Positions 52,849 through 62,027 of a stretch of DNA of 64,000 nt are shown here, piece by piece. Each line of letters opens with the position of its first letter. Position 1 is the first letter of the stretch. The DNA is taken from NCBI RefSeq assembly GCF_002742645.2, contig NZ_CP033875.1, forward strand, positions 1,590,001 through 1,654,000, given 5' to 3'. The DNA is from Caulobacter sp. FWC26. Its GTDB lineage: Bacteria > Pseudomonadota > Alphaproteobacteria > Caulobacterales > Caulobacteraceae. A program made the translations under genes and the position numbers. The notes under the pieces were generated by a model, which saw nothing but the letters and a program-made list of their open reading frames with translations, was not told the DNA's origin and ran no database searches.

Positions 52849-55005
52849 ATGAAGCCGGACGATTTTCCCCTGATAGGCGCCGCTGTAGAGGCGCAAAGCC
52901 TGGTGGAGCGCTATCTGGCCGTGCGGCGTCGGACCGAGAACCTGGCCGCCCCGCTGTCGCCCGAGGACCAGGCCGCCCAATCGATGCCTGACGCCAGTCC
53001 GACGAAGTGGCATCGGGCTCACACCACGTGGTTCTTTGAGACCTTTCTGCTGACGCCCTTTTTGCCGGGGTACACGGTCTACGACCCCGCGTTCGGCTAT
53101 CTCTTCAACTCGTATTACGAAGCGGTCGGGCCTCGACAGCCGCGGCCTCAGCGCGGACTGCTGACGAGGCCTTCGGTGGTAGAGGTGGGCGCCTATCGCG
53201 CATTCGTCGATGCGGCGATGACGCGTCTGCTGTCCCAGGCGCCGACACCGGAAGTCCTTGAGCGGCTGGAATTGGGCCTCGCGCATGAGGAGCAACATCA
53301 GGAGCTGATCCTGATGGATATTCTGCATCTCTTCGCCCAGTCGCCGCTCGACCCAGCTTACCGGGTGGCCGAGCCTCGGAGGTCTGGCGATGCCGGCCCT
53401 CAGCGCTTCCTGCGCTTTCAGGGGGCACTGGTCGATGTCGGCGCTCGGGAAGCGGGTTTTGCTTTCGACAACGAGCGGCCCCGCCATAAGGCCTATGTCG
53501 CGCCTTACCAGTTGGCTGATCGTCTCGTCACCAATGGCGAATGGCTGGCCTTCATGGAAGCAGGCGGTTATCGCCAGGTCGAGTTCTGGCTGTCCGACGG
53601 CTGGACCCTGGCGCAGTCCGAAGGCTGGGAAGCGCCCGCCTACTGGCGTCGCGAGGAGGCCGGCTGGAGCACCATGACGTTGGAGGGGCGGCGTCCCGTC
53701 GATCCTAACGCGCCGGTGCTTCACGTCAGTTACTACGAAGCGGCCGCCTACGCCGCCTGGAGCGGCCACCGCTTGCCCACCGAGGCGGAGTGGGAGGCGG
53801 CGGCGACCAGCGTCGAAGGTGGAGCGCTTCGGCAACTCTACGGTCACGCCTGGCAATGGACCTCCAGCGCCTACGCGCCCTATCCCGGTTTTCGGCCGGG
53901 CGCCGGAGCGCTTGGCGAGTACAACGGCAAGTTCATGGTCAACCAGATGACCCTGCGCGGCGGCTGTCTAGCGACCCCGCCCGGCCACTCAAGGCCAAGC
54001 TATCGAAACTTCTTCCACGCGGGCAGCCGCTGGATGTTCGCCGGCGTTCGGCTTGCCGAGGATGATCGCCCGCCGCTCCCGACGCCTAAGAACGCCTTCC
54101 TCGATGAGGTGGTGGCGGGTCTCTCCGGTGGGCAAAAATCGCTTCCGTCAAAGTACTTCTACGACGCGGAAGGCTCACGTCTTTTCGAAGCGATCTGCGA
54201 GCTGCCCGAATACTATCTCACGCGCACGGAAACGGCTCTTTTGTCGAAGATCGCGCCCGAGATCGCCGTTCTTGTTCCGCCCGACGCCGCGCTTGTGGAG
54301 TTTGGTAGCGGCGCGAGCGCAAAGACCCGGATCCTGTTGGACGCCGCGCCGCAGATCGCCGTCTACGCGCCGATCGACATCAGCCCGGAGGCCTTGGACT
54401 CGGCCGCGCGGCGCCTCCGCTCAGTCTACCCCAGGCTGGTCGTCACGCCTCTGGTCGAGGATTTCACGCGCGCCATCGTTTTACCGGACGCGGCTCAAGG
54501 TCGTGCGGCGGTCGGTTTCTTTCCAGGGTCCACGATCGGCAATTTCGCGCCGGCTGAGGCCGAGGCCTTGCTTGGGCAGGCGCGCGCGCTTTTAGGGGAG
54601 GGCTCAACCTTCATCGTGGGCGCGGACGTCGCCAAGGATCCGAACGTACTGATCCCAGCCTATGATGACGCCCAAGGTGTGACAGCGGCGTTCAACCGCA
54701 ACATCCTTGCCCACATCAATCGCGCACTGGGCGGGTCTTTCGAGCTGGAGGCGTTCGCGCATCGCGCGGTTTGGAACGCGGACGACAGCCGCATTGAGAT
54801 GCACCTTGAAAGTCTGCGCGATCAGGCCGTGACGATAGCCGGCCGGAGTTTCCCGTTCCGAGTGGGCGAGACGATCCACACCGAGAATTCTCACAAGTAT
54901 CGCCCGGAGATGTTCGAAGCGATCGCGGAGCGCGCGGGCTGGCGTGTGATGCGGCGATGGACCAGCGAGGATCCGGCCTTCGCGATCTATGCCCTGACTG
55001 CGTGA
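52849..55005 (+). CDS. EgtB-EgtD fusion for ergothioneine synthesis
   Basis: A 718-residue single chain with two enzymes. Residues 1-405 are EgtB-like (iron sulfoxide synthase): DinB-like iron ligands His58 (RAHTTWFFE), His146 and His150 (AHEEQHQEL), then an FGE-type domain with SGHRLPTEAEWE and GGCLATPPGHSRPSYRNFFH. Residues ~415-718 are an EgtD-like histidine N-methyltransferase with SLPSKYFYDAEGSRLFEAI, SAM loop VEFGSGASAKTRILL and GFFPGSTIGNF. EgtD makes hercynine and EgtB joins sulfur from a thiol. In fungal Egt1 the order is reversed (methyltransferase first). The start MKPDDFPLIG is the family N-terminus; the frame upstream lacks similarity. No egtA, C or E is nearby. Confidence 0.9.
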   Translation: MKPDDFPLIGAAVEAQSLVERYLAVRRRTENLAAPLSPEDQAAQSMPDASPTKWHRAHTTWFFETFLLTPFLPGYTVYDPAFGYLFNSYYEAVGPRQPRPQRGLLTRPSVVEVGAYRAFVDAAMTRLLSQAPTPEVLERLELGLAHEEQHQELILMDILHLFAQSPLDPAYRVAEPRRSGDAGPQRFLRFQGALVDVGAREAGFAFDNERPRHKAYVAPYQLADRLVTNGEWLAFMEAGGYRQVEFWLSDGWTLAQSEGWEAPAYWRREEAGWSTMTLEGRRPVDPNAPVLHVSYYEAAAYAAWSGHRLPTEAEWEAAATSVEGGALRQLYGHAWQWTSSAYAPYPGFRPGAGALGEYNGKFMVNQMTLRGGCLATPPGHSRPSYRNFFHAGSRWMFAGVRLAEDDRPPLPTPKNAFLDEVVAGLSGGQKSLPSKYFYDAEGSRLFEAICELPEYYLTRTETALLSKIAPEIAVLVPPDAALVEFGSGASAKTRILLDAAPQIAVYAPIDISPEALDSAARRLRSVYPRLVVTPLVEDFTRAIVLPDAAQGRAAVGFFPGSTIGNFAPAEAEALLGQARALLGEGSTFIVGADVAKDPNVLIPAYDDAQGVTAAFNRNILAHINRALGGSFELEAFAHRAVWNADDSRIEMHLESLRDQAVTIAGRSFPFRVGETIHTENSHKYRPEMFEAIAERAGWRVMRRWTSEDPAFAIYALTA

Positions 55006-55096
55006 GGCTTGCAGGTCTGCGGGCGTCTGAGCCGCGTCAATTGAGCGCCTCAAGCCAAGAAGTGCGCCCATCGCTCATCTCGCGGACGGGCGAAAG

Positions 55097-55127
55097 CGCG
55101 CCGGCTTCGAGATCCGAAGCCGGCGCG
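55097..55127. terminator. Strong hairpin between EgtB-EgtD and KGG genes
   Basis: Perfect 13-bp stem CGCGCCGGCTTCG / CGAAGCCGGCGCG with loop AGATC, between convergent genes. Followed by TCTGCTC on the plus strand and CTTTCGCC on the minus strand. Confidence 0.7.
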
Positions 55128-55144
55128 TCTGCTCAGAGGGTTGC

Positions 55145-55351
55145 TTAGAGAGACCTTTCGCCGGGGCGGGAGCCCCGCGACGACGATCCGCCCTTGCGGC
55201 CTGCGTTGGCCGCGAGGTCACGATCCTTGGCGAAGCTGCGTTTCTCGCTGGGCACGCTAGCTCCGCCTTTCCTGGCGATCTCGCGGCGGCGTTCCGGGTC
55301 CATGGCGGCGAAACCGCGACGACCGCGGGGACGTTCGCTATCGGTGTCCAT
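55145..55351 (-). CDS. KGG-repeat stress protein
   Basis: A 68-residue, very hydrophilic protein with the stress-induced KGG pattern: GFAAMDPERRREIARKGG and then AANAGRKGGSSSRG. Family members (GsiB/ConJ-like) are small, disordered general-stress proteins. It begins 9 bases after the stop of the proline-rich gene, with GAGCCCC before the ATG, so the two form a small operon. Exact role unknown. Confidence 0.85.
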   Translation of the reverse strand: MDTDSERPRGRRGFAAMDPERRREIARKGGASVPSEKRSFAKDRDLAANAGRKGGSSSRGSRPGERSL

Positions 55352-55360
55352 GTGGGGCTC

Positions 55361-55528
55361 CTAGTCGGGACTGGTCACAGGCGGAACGCGCGAGAAGGCG
55401 GCGCTGTAAGGACGATCGTCTCCCGGATCGACCGGGGGCGAGCGTGGGGGCTCCTCGACCGGGGCGACGCCGGGCTCATACTCGGGCGGCTTGGGCTCGG
55501 GCGGGGGCGGGGCGTCGGGATCGGTCAT
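55361..55528 (-). CDS. Proline-rich small protein (55 aa)
   Basis: A short open frame read by eye, MTDPDAPPPPEPKPPEYEPG and on to PVTSPD at the end. About a third of residues are proline and it is acidic, without hydrophobic or cysteine residues. AGGAAGGAC lies before the ATG. It directly precedes the KGG stress gene and the pair are divergent from the DUF1345 gene. No family recognised; the tight coupling and good ribosome site support that it is real. Confidence 0.6.
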   Translation of the reverse strand: MTDPDAPPPPEPKPPEYEPGVAPVEEPPRSPPVDPGDDRPYSAAFSRVPPVTSPD

Positions 55529-55561
55529 GGCGTCCTTCCTGTGCGTTCCAGTGAAGTAACC

Positions 55562-55584
55562 GGTGAAGCCGCTTTCGGTTCACC
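55562..55584. promoter_or_regulatory. Inverted repeat in divergent stress-gene region
   Basis: GGTGAA-g-CCG, CTTT, CGG-TTCACC: a 9-bp arm pair with one bulged base between the proline-rich/KGG operon and the DUF1345 gene. On the minus strand TGAAC-N16-GGTT overlaps it, weakly like an EcfG/SigT stress promoter (GGAAC-N16-17-CGTT). Either reading is tentative. Confidence 0.35.
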
Positions 55585-55645
55585 GTCGGAACGGACTAAT
55601 TACGTCGCGAGCCGGTGTTCAGCCGTTCAAGGAGTTGCTCAAAAA

Positions 55646-56314
55646 ATGGCTGCAACGAAGAAGCAGATGGGGAGACGGGTGCTCGCCCATTGGCGTTTGG
55701 CGGCGTCTTTCACGGCCGGCTTGGTCGTCTGGAGCGTGGCGAAGTACTTTGACGCCCCCAGGGGTGCTCATGTTTTGCTGGGCTGGGACGCCGGAGCGAT
55801 TATCTATCTGGCGACGACATGGTGGCTGTTCCTTACCGCAAGCGAGGCCAAGGTGCGGTCGCGGGCGGCGGAGGAGGACGAGGGCGTGCCCGTTCTGCTG
55901 TTGATCGTCCTGGCGGCGATCCTGGCGAGCTTGGGGGCCGTCGTCGACGCGATGATTACGGCCAAGGACAGTACCGACGACATCAAGTTTCTCGTCGGTG
56001 TGGCGGCCGGGTCAACGATGATGCTGTCCTGGCTGGTGCTGCAGTCGGCCTTCGTTCTTCACTATGCGCATCGCCATTTCGGGCGCGGCGAAGGCCAGGG
56101 CGGCATCCAGTTTCCAGGTGAACCACCCACCAGCTACATGGACTTCGCCTATCTGGCTTTCAGCGTCGGCGCGACATTCCAGGTCTCGGACAACAGCATC
56201 CTGACTTCGAAACTGCGCCGGCTGGTGACGGCCCACGCGGCGGCGGCCTATTTCTACAACACCGCCATTCTGGCTCTGGGGATCAACATCATCGCCAGTT
56301 TGGTCGGGGGATAG
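55646..56314 (+). CDS. DUF1345 membrane protein
   Basis: A 222-residue inner-membrane protein with about five helices. The start MAATKKQMGRRVLAH has AAGGAG 11 bases upstream; the open frame before it covers non-coding sequence. Segments RGAHVLLGWDAGAIIYLATTWWL, GVPVLLLIVLAAILASLGAVVD and YMDFAYLAFSVGATFQVSD match the DUF1345 family. Function unknown. It ends two bases from the convergent EF-hand gene. Confidence 0.87.
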   Translation: MAATKKQMGRRVLAHWRLAASFTAGLVVWSVAKYFDAPRGAHVLLGWDAGAIIYLATTWWLFLTASEAKVRSRAAEEDEGVPVLLLIVLAAILASLGAVVDAMITAKDSTDDIKFLVGVAAGSTMMLSWLVLQSAFVLHYAHRHFGRGEGQGGIQFPGEPPTSYMDFAYLAFSVGATFQVSDNSILTSKLRRLVTAHAAAAYFYNTAILALGINIIASLVGG

Positions 56315-56316
56315 CG

Positions 56317-57063
56317 TCAGCCAGGTGGTCGCCCGCCGCGTCCGTTCGCGCCAATCGGACCACGCCCCCGCTCGGAGCCCAGGGCTCCGCCGCCCCGCCC
56401 CGGGCGCAAGCCGACCTGCGAGGGGGTCTTGGGAAGTTCCGCTAGCCGCAGCAGTCCGTCTCGGTCCTTGTCTAGCAAAGCAAAGCGGGCCTTCGCTGCT
56501 CTGGCCGCCTCCTCACGGGTTATCCGCCGATCGAAGTCTCCGTCCGAGGCCATGACGGGTTGCGGCTCGGCGATCAGGCCGTAAAGCGCTGCGCCTTGTA
56601 GCATGTTCGCGCTCCGTTGCCGGGGTCTGGGTTGTTCATCTCCGCCCTGCCCAAGTCCCCTCGGCCCTGGGCGCATCGGTTCTGGGGCGGGGCCGCCCAG
56701 TATTTCCGGCGCGATGCGGTTCTCGTAGGCGGAGACCTCAAAACCGTCGATGACGCCGTTGCGATCCGCATCAAGGACGACGAAGAAGCGCAGGGTGTCG
56801 GCGACGAACTCGTCGCGGCTCAAGGCGCCGTCGTGGTTAGCGTCGGCGCCCGCGAACCAGGTCACGACGGGATAGGGCGCGTCGGACGGCGCGCGAAATG
56901 GCTCGCCAGCGGGACTTATGAAGAGCTGCGGACTCTGTCGACCGGGGGCGTATTCGTCCCTGCGGTGGGCGCTGTGCGGTTCGAGCGGTTCGTGTGGCGC
57001 ACTGGAGCAGGCTGACAGCGCAGCGGCCAATCCGACGGTCAGACCGAGTGAGCGTAGCAACAT
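56317..57063 (-). CDS. EF-hand calcium-binding lipoprotein
   Basis: A 248-residue exported protein. The start MLLRSLGLTVGLAAALSAC ends in a lipobox with Cys19; GGAGAC precedes the ATG. Four EF-hand-like loops are visible in two pairs: DANHDGALSRDE, DADRNGVIDGFE, then DGDFDRRITREE and DKDRDGLLRLAE. The ends are Gly/Arg/Pro-rich. It probably binds calcium at the cell surface or in the periplasm. It lies about 110 bp downstream of the two-component genes on the same strand and could be their target or sensor partner. Confidence 0.82.
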   Translation of the reverse strand: MLLRSLGLTVGLAAALSACSSAPHEPLEPHSAHRRDEYAPGRQSPQLFISPAGEPFRAPSDAPYPVVTWFAGADANHDGALSRDEFVADTLRFFVVLDADRNGVIDGFEVSAYENRIAPEILGGPAPEPMRPGPRGLGQGGDEQPRPRQRSANMLQGAALYGLIAEPQPVMASDGDFDRRITREEAARAAKARFALLDKDRDGLLRLAELPKTPSQVGLRPGRGGGALGSERGRGPIGANGRGGRPPG

Positions 57064-57175
57064 AGAGGTGTCTCCAAGCGGTACGGACTTGAAGATCACA
57101 AGCTTGGCCTTGAGATGGCCGGCGGCGCCGAACGGTTTTCCGGGAGGAAACAAACCTGACCCGTCGCCGCCGTAA

Positions 57176-58602
57176 TCAGGCCGGCAGTTTCACCGTGGCG
57201 CGGAGGCCGCCGCCGAGTCGGTTGGCCAGGGTGACGTCGCCGCCATGCGCGCGCGCCAGAGAGCGGACGACAGCCAACCCTAGACCCATCCCGCCGGTCT
57301 CGCGATTGCGCGAGGGCTCACCCCGGTAAAACGGCTCAAAGACGCGCTCCAGGTCGGCCGGCGGCACGCCGGGGCCATCGTCGTCGATCTCGATGATCGC
57401 CATGCCGTCCTCGGAGAACGCGCGGCCCCGCGCTCGGCCGCCATACTTGAGAGCGTTTTCCACCAGATTGGAGACGAGGCGCTTCAGGGCCACCGGGTCG
57501 CCCTCGATGATGGTCTTCTCGGCCCGCTCGACCGTGGTGTCGCCCCCCGTCTCGGCGGCTTCGTCCATGACGCTTTCCAGCAGCGAGGACAGTTCCAGCT
57601 TGGTGCGTTCGGCCGGGCGGTTGGTGTCGCGCACGAACCCTAAGGTGGCGGCGATCATGGCCTCCATCTGGTCGATATCGGCGGCGAGCTTGGGCCGGAC
57701 ATCGTCTGGCACGGCCTCGATCCGGAACTTCAGGCGGGTGAGAGGGGTGCGCAGGTCATGGGCGATCGCCCCGACCATCGCCGTGCGATCCTCCACATAC
57801 CGACGCAGGCGCTCCTGCATCATATTGAAGGCGTTGGCGGCGGCGACGACCTCGCCCGAGCCGGTGATGGTCAGCGGCGGGGTGCGGGGATCCTTGCCCA
57901 GACGCTCGGCGGCGTCGGCGAAGGCGGTGATCGGCTGGGCCAGCCGTCGGGCGAACAGCCAGGCCAGCGGGGTGACGGCGATCACCGACAGCAGCAGGAT
58001 CAGCAGGATGCGCTGCTGCCAGCTATCGAAGCGCAGGGTGGGCTTGGGCTCCACGACCAGCCAGTGACCATCGCTTTGCCGGACCCCGACCTTGAAGTCG
58101 CCAAAGATCAGAGGTTCGTCACGAGCCTGGGCGTTCCGCGCATTGCCGCCGCCGCCCGGGGCGGCGCCTTCACGGGCGAAGGGCTCGCGCGAGCCGGGCT
58201 GAGCGTTGGTCGAGGGGGGGGCGCATCCGGCTTGGGCGGGGTGACGGGCGTGCGACGCACGAAGAAGCGCGGGCCGTTGTCGATCTGCAGTTCGACGCGA
58301 TTGGCGGGTACGCCCAGCGCCTTGCCGATGCCGGCCTTGAAGTCGGCGCGCCGCGGCGTGTCCGGGCCGCCCGAGCGGATCGAGCCCTCACGCTTGACCA
58401 CCAGCAGCCGTCCGTCGCGCGGCTGGACCGACTGCCCGGTCTTCAGCGCTTTGACGATCTCGCTGGAGCGATAGAACTCCGGCGGCGGCGGCGGCAGGGT
58501 GAAGATCACCGCGATCGAGATCAACTGCGCCGCCACCAGGGTGACGATCAACAGTTCCAGCGCCTGAACGAACAGCGGCGCCCCGCGCCGGGACAGGATC
58601 AT
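57176..58602 (-). pseudogene. OmpR-type histidine kinase, frameshifted at a G8 tract
   Basis: One kinase gene split in two frames. The 5' part (58602 to 58108) encodes a membrane helix (ALELLIVTLVAAQLISIAVIF) and part of the sensor domain. At the G8 run 58215-58222 (C8 on the coding strand) reading shifts; one extra C restores a continuous frame that runs through GDFKVGVRQSDGHWLVVEP into the 3' part. That part has a second helix (RILLILLLSVIAVTPLAWLF), a HAMP segment, phosphoacceptor His in GAIAHDLRTPLTRLKFRIE, and ATPase boxes NLVENALKYG and GGMGLGLAVVR. Its start overlaps the regulator stop (ATGA). Sequencing error, real loss, or slipped-strand variation are all possible. Confidence 0.8.
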
Positions 58603-59363
58603 GGCGTGCGCACGACCTTGGCGGTGAACATGTAGCCTTCGCTGCGGATGGTGCGGATCAGCTCGCTGCCGCCGCCATCGTCGAGCTTGCGGCGCAGGCG
58701 GCTGATCTGCACGTCGATGGCGCGGTCATAGGCGTCGCTGTCGCGGCCTCGCGCCAGGTCCAGCAACTGGTCGCGTGTCAGCACCCGCTGAGGGCGCTCC
58801 ACGAAGGCGCGGAGCAGCGAGAATTCGCCGCTGGAGAGGTTCACCACGACCGATTGCGGCGAACGCAGCTCGCGACGGACGAGGTCCAGCCGCCAGCCGG
58901 CGAATTCGCAGGCCGCGCCCATGGCGTCGTCGACGACACGGGGTTCCTGGCGGCGGCGGAGTACGGCGCGGACGCGGGCCAGCAACTCGCGAGGATTGCA
59001 GGGCTTGGGCAGGTAGTCGTCGGCGCCGAGTTCAAGGCCGACGATCCGGTCGGTTTCCTCGCCCATGGCCGAGAGCATGATGATCGCCGGCCCATCGGCG
59101 GCGGCCGAGAGGCGTCGACAGATGGCCAGACCGTCTTCGCCCGGCAGCATGACGTCGAGCACGATCAGGTCGATCGGACCGCGCGCCAGCACCTGCTCCA
59201 TCGTGCGCGCGTCCTGGGCGGTTTCGACGATGTAGCCGTGCTTGGCGAGGAAGTCGGAGACGACGTCGCGGATGCCGGGGTCGTCATCGACAATCAGGAT
59301 CCGCGAGGATGCGCCACGGGCCGCGTCGAGGTCGCCTTGAACGGAGTTCTGGACATTTTCCAT
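58599..59363 (-). CDS. OmpR-family response regulator
   Basis: A 254-residue regulator. Receiver domain with acidic residues in LIVDDDPG, phosphoacceptor Asp70 in LIVLDVMLPGEDG, then MLSAMGEE and DDYLPKPCNPRELLAR. C-terminal winged helix: VNLSSGEFSLLRAFVERPQ, LTRDQLLD and DVQISRLRRKL, IRTIRSEGYMF. It is cotranscribed with, and overlaps, the frameshifted kinase. Target genes unknown; the EF-hand lipoprotein downstream is one candidate. Confidence 0.93.
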   Translation of the reverse strand: MENVQNSVQGDLDAARGASSRILIVDDDPGIRDVVSDFLAKHGYIVETAQDARTMEQVLARGPIDLIVLDVMLPGEDGLAICRRLSAAADGPAIIMLSAMGEETDRIVGLELGADDYLPKPCNPRELLARVRAVLRRRQEPRVVDDAMGAACEFAGWRLDLVRRELRSPQSVVVNLSSGEFSLLRAFVERPQRVLTRDQLLDLARGRDSDAYDRAIDVQISRLRRKLDDGGGSELIRTIRSEGYMFTAKVVRTP

Positions 59364-59452
59364 GCAATTTTCCTGTCACGTCCCCGTCGCGTTCAGATTT
59401 CACGGCTGAAACAGCCGCGCAACCCAGGCCGCGACCGGACGTCTCAGGTCTG

Positions 59453-60169
59453 TCAGCCGGGCGAGTTGTTCTTCGGGATCTGGAATCCCGCGCCCTGGGC
59501 CTTCATCGCCGCGACCACTCGATCCCCGACAAAGGGATTGCCACGACGCTCGGCGCCGAAGGTCGACATGGGGCCATGGCCCGGCACGAAGCGAACATCT
59601 TCGCCCAGCGGCCAGAGCTTCTGGGTGATCGAGTCGATCAGGTCCTGGTGGTTGCCCATGGGAAAGTCGGTGCGACCGATCGATCCCTGGAACAGCACAT
59701 CGCCGACCTGGGCGAACTTGGTCTCGCGGTGGAAGAACACCACGTGTCCCGGGGTGTGGCCTGGGCAGTGAAAGACTTCGAACTCGGTCTCGCCCAGGGT
59801 GACCTTGTCGCCGTCGTCGAGCCAGCGATCGGTGACGAAGATGCGGGCCTCGGGGATGCCGTACATCTCGCCGCTTTCCTGGATGCGGTCGATCCAGAAC
59901 TGGTCGTCCTTGTGCGGGCCCTCAATCGGCACGCCCGTCCGCGCTTTCAACTCGGCCGCGCCGCCGGCGTGATCCATGTGGCCATGGGTGATCCAGATTT
60001 TCTCGAGCGTCAGACCCTTGTCAGCGATGGCCTTGAGCAGGCGATCAACTTCGCCGCCGGGATCGATCACGGCGGCCTTCATCGTCTTCGTGCACCAGAC
60101 GATCGTGCAGTTCTGCTGCAGCGGGGTGACCGGGGCGATCACGGCGGCGATCGGCATGGTCTGGGTCAT
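59453..60169 (-). CDS. Glyoxalase-II-like metallo-beta-lactamase-fold hydrolase
   Basis: A 238-residue cytoplasmic hydrolase. Metal site THGHMDHAGG, later ligands in HCPGHTPGHVVFF and VGDVLFQGSIGRTDFP, and a C-terminal VPGHGPMSTFG: the pattern of the YcbL/GloC-type hydroxyacylglutathione hydrolase group. The start MTQTMPIAAVIA has AGGAG 8 bases upstream. It would hydrolyse glutathione thioesters such as S-lactoylglutathione; other thioesters are possible. Confidence 0.88.
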   Translation of the reverse strand: MTQTMPIAAVIAPVTPLQQNCTIVWCTKTMKAAVIDPGGEVDRLLKAIADKGLTLEKIWITHGHMDHAGGAAELKARTGVPIEGPHKDDQFWIDRIQESGEMYGIPEARIFVTDRWLDDGDKVTLGETEFEVFHCPGHTPGHVVFFHRETKFAQVGDVLFQGSIGRTDFPMGNHQDLIDSITQKLWPLGEDVRFVPGHGPMSTFGAERRGNPFVGDRVVAAMKAQGAGFQIPKNNSPG

Positions 60170-60218
60170 GGAAACTCCTTGGCTGCGCGCAACATAGACG
60201 CAGGGCCAGCCCAAATGA

Positions 60219-60248
60219 AGAAGGCCCGGGATCGCTCCCGGGCCTTCT
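60219..60248. terminator. Terminator after the amino-acid permease
   Basis: Perfect 13-bp stem AGAAGGCCCGGGA / TCCCGGGCCTTCT with loop TCGC. It is 22 bases after the permease stop on the minus strand, followed there by TCATTTGG, and separates the permease from the hydrolase gene. Confidence 0.75.
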
Positions 60249-60269
60249 GTTGTCCACCAGGGTGGCGGA

Positions 60270-61898
60270 TTACTTCACGTCGTCCACGCCACGACCCATC
60301 GCCTCGGCGGGCGAGTTCATGTCGGTGTCTTCGGTGATGTCGATGCCCTTGGCGAGCTTGGAGTGCCAGAAGCCGTAGGCGATGTAGATCACCGCGCCGA
60401 CCGTGGCGTAACCGCCCAGGATCATCAGCGGCAGCGGATTGTCGTTCATCGCGTGAACGATCATCGGCTGGAAGTTCTGCCAAGCCAGGCCCAGACAGGC
60501 GAGGATGCCAAGCACGGCGGTGAAGATGCCGCCGGGAACGCGGAACGGACGCGGCAGGTCGGGGTGCTTGATGCGCAGATAGATCACCGACAGGCAGACG
60601 ATCGAGAAGGCGACGGCCGTGCCCAGCGACACCAGATCGCCCAGCAGGCTGATCGGCAGGAACGAGGCGGCGATGGCGATCACGACGCCCAGCAGGATGG
60701 TGCCCATCCACGGGGTGCGGAACTTCGGGTGGATCTCGGCGAACACCTTCGGCAGCAGGCCGTCGCGGGCCATGGTGTAGAAGATGCGGGTCTGGCCGTA
60801 GCAAAGCACCAGCATGACCGACGACAGGCCGGTGATGGCGCCGATCTTGATGGCGAAGCTGATCAGGTTCAGCTTGCCGCCTTCGGCTGCGGCGTAGGGG
60901 ATGTCGGCCCATTCCAGGCCCATGCGGTCGATGGCGACGGCAATCGGGGCCGGGCTGGCCAGTTCACGGAAGGGCACCACGCCGGTCATGACGGCCGCGA
61001 CGGCCATGTAGATCAGCGTACAGATCACCAGAGCGCCCAGGATGCCGATCGGCACGTCGCGCGAGGGGTTCTTGGCTTCGGCGGCGGCGGTCGAAACGGC
61101 TTCGAAACCGACATAGGCGAAGAAGATGATGGCGGCGCCGCGGAAGATGCCGCTGATGCCGAACTCACCCGGCTGACCGGTCGGCTCGGGGATGAAGGGG
61201 TGCCAGTTCGCCGGATTGATGTACTGCGCGCCGACCGCGATAAACGTCACCAGCACGATCACCTTGATGACCACGATGGCGTTGTTGACGTTGGCGGACT
61301 CGCTGACGCCGATCACCAGCAGGGCCGAAACCATGGCGATGCCGATGGCGGCCACCAGGTTCAGCGTGCCGGTCATGGCGAACATCGTGCCGCCGCCAGG
61401 CGCGGCGACGGCTTGGATCAGCGGCGTCGCCCACATCGGGGCGTCAGCGCCGGCCACCTGGATCATCGGGAAATTGATCCCCAAGGCGTGCAGGGTGCTG
61501 ACCACATAGCCCGACCAGCCGACCGCCACGGTCGAAGCGGCCACGCCGTACTCGAGCACGAGCAGCCAGCCCATGATCCAGGCGAAGACTTCGCCCAGGG
61601 TGCCGTAGGCGTAGGTGTAAGCGGAGCCCGAAACCGGCATGGTCGAAGCCAGTTCGGCGTAGCAAAGGCCGGCCAGGGCGCAGGCGATGCCCGCGACAAT
61701 GAACGACAGCATGATGGCGGGACCGGCGTTGGCCGAGGCCACCTGACCCGTCAGCACGAAGATGCCGGCGCCGATGATGGCGCCGACGCCCAGGCTCATC
61801 AGGTTGATGGGACCCAGCGTACGCTTCAGCTGGCTATGGGCGGCTTCCTTCTGGATGCTCGCGATCGACTTTTTCAAAAATAGCCTGTTTCCGGCCAT
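60270..61898 (-). CDS. APC-family amino acid permease
   Basis: A 542-residue transporter with about 12 to 14 membrane helices. The start MAGNRLFLKKSIASIQ is preferred to the longer frame. N-terminal motif LGVGAIIGAGIFVLTGQ and ELASTMPVSGSAYTYAY are standard for the APC superfamily; FFAYVGFEAVSTAAAEAKNPSRDVP follows. The length and the two extra C-terminal helices place it with the cationic amino-acid transporter (CAT) group. Substrate probably an amino acid; which one cannot be told. Confidence 0.92.
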   Translation of the reverse strand: MAGNRLFLKKSIASIQKEAAHSQLKRTLGPINLMSLGVGAIIGAGIFVLTGQVASANAGPAIMLSFIVAGIACALAGLCYAELASTMPVSGSAYTYAYGTLGEVFAWIMGWLLVLEYGVAASTVAVGWSGYVVSTLHALGINFPMIQVAGADAPMWATPLIQAVAAPGGGTMFAMTGTLNLVAAIGIAMVSALLVIGVSESANVNNAIVVIKVIVLVTFIAVGAQYINPANWHPFIPEPTGQPGEFGISGIFRGAAIIFFAYVGFEAVSTAAAEAKNPSRDVPIGILGALVICTLIYMAVAAVMTGVVPFRELASPAPIAVAIDRMGLEWADIPYAAAEGGKLNLISFAIKIGAITGLSSVMLVLCYGQTRIFYTMARDGLLPKVFAEIHPKFRTPWMGTILLGVVIAIAASFLPISLLGDLVSLGTAVAFSIVCLSVIYLRIKHPDLPRPFRVPGGIFTAVLGILACLGLAWQNFQPMIVHAMNDNPLPLMILGGYATVGAVIYIAYGFWHSKLAKGIDITEDTDMNSPAEAMGRGVDDVK

Positions 61899-62027
61899 GT
61901 GTGCGTTTCCCCAACGACCAGCGAACCCCCGCCGGTCAGGCATTGGGGGCGGACGTTAGTCAGAGAGGCGTCATCGCGCAACGCCTTGCGGTGACGGATG
62001 CGATTTCAGGGGCTATGCCTCCACCCA

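Noticed and set aside
55352..55645. In-frame 98-codon extension of the DUF1345 protein
   Set aside because: It crosses the antisense proline-rich gene and the divergent promoter region and lacks similarity to the family.
60363..61883. Long plus-strand open frame of about 506 codons
   Set aside because: It is antisense to the amino-acid permease; composition is rich in Asp, Gly, Arg and His with no family motif, the usual shadow of a GC-rich gene.
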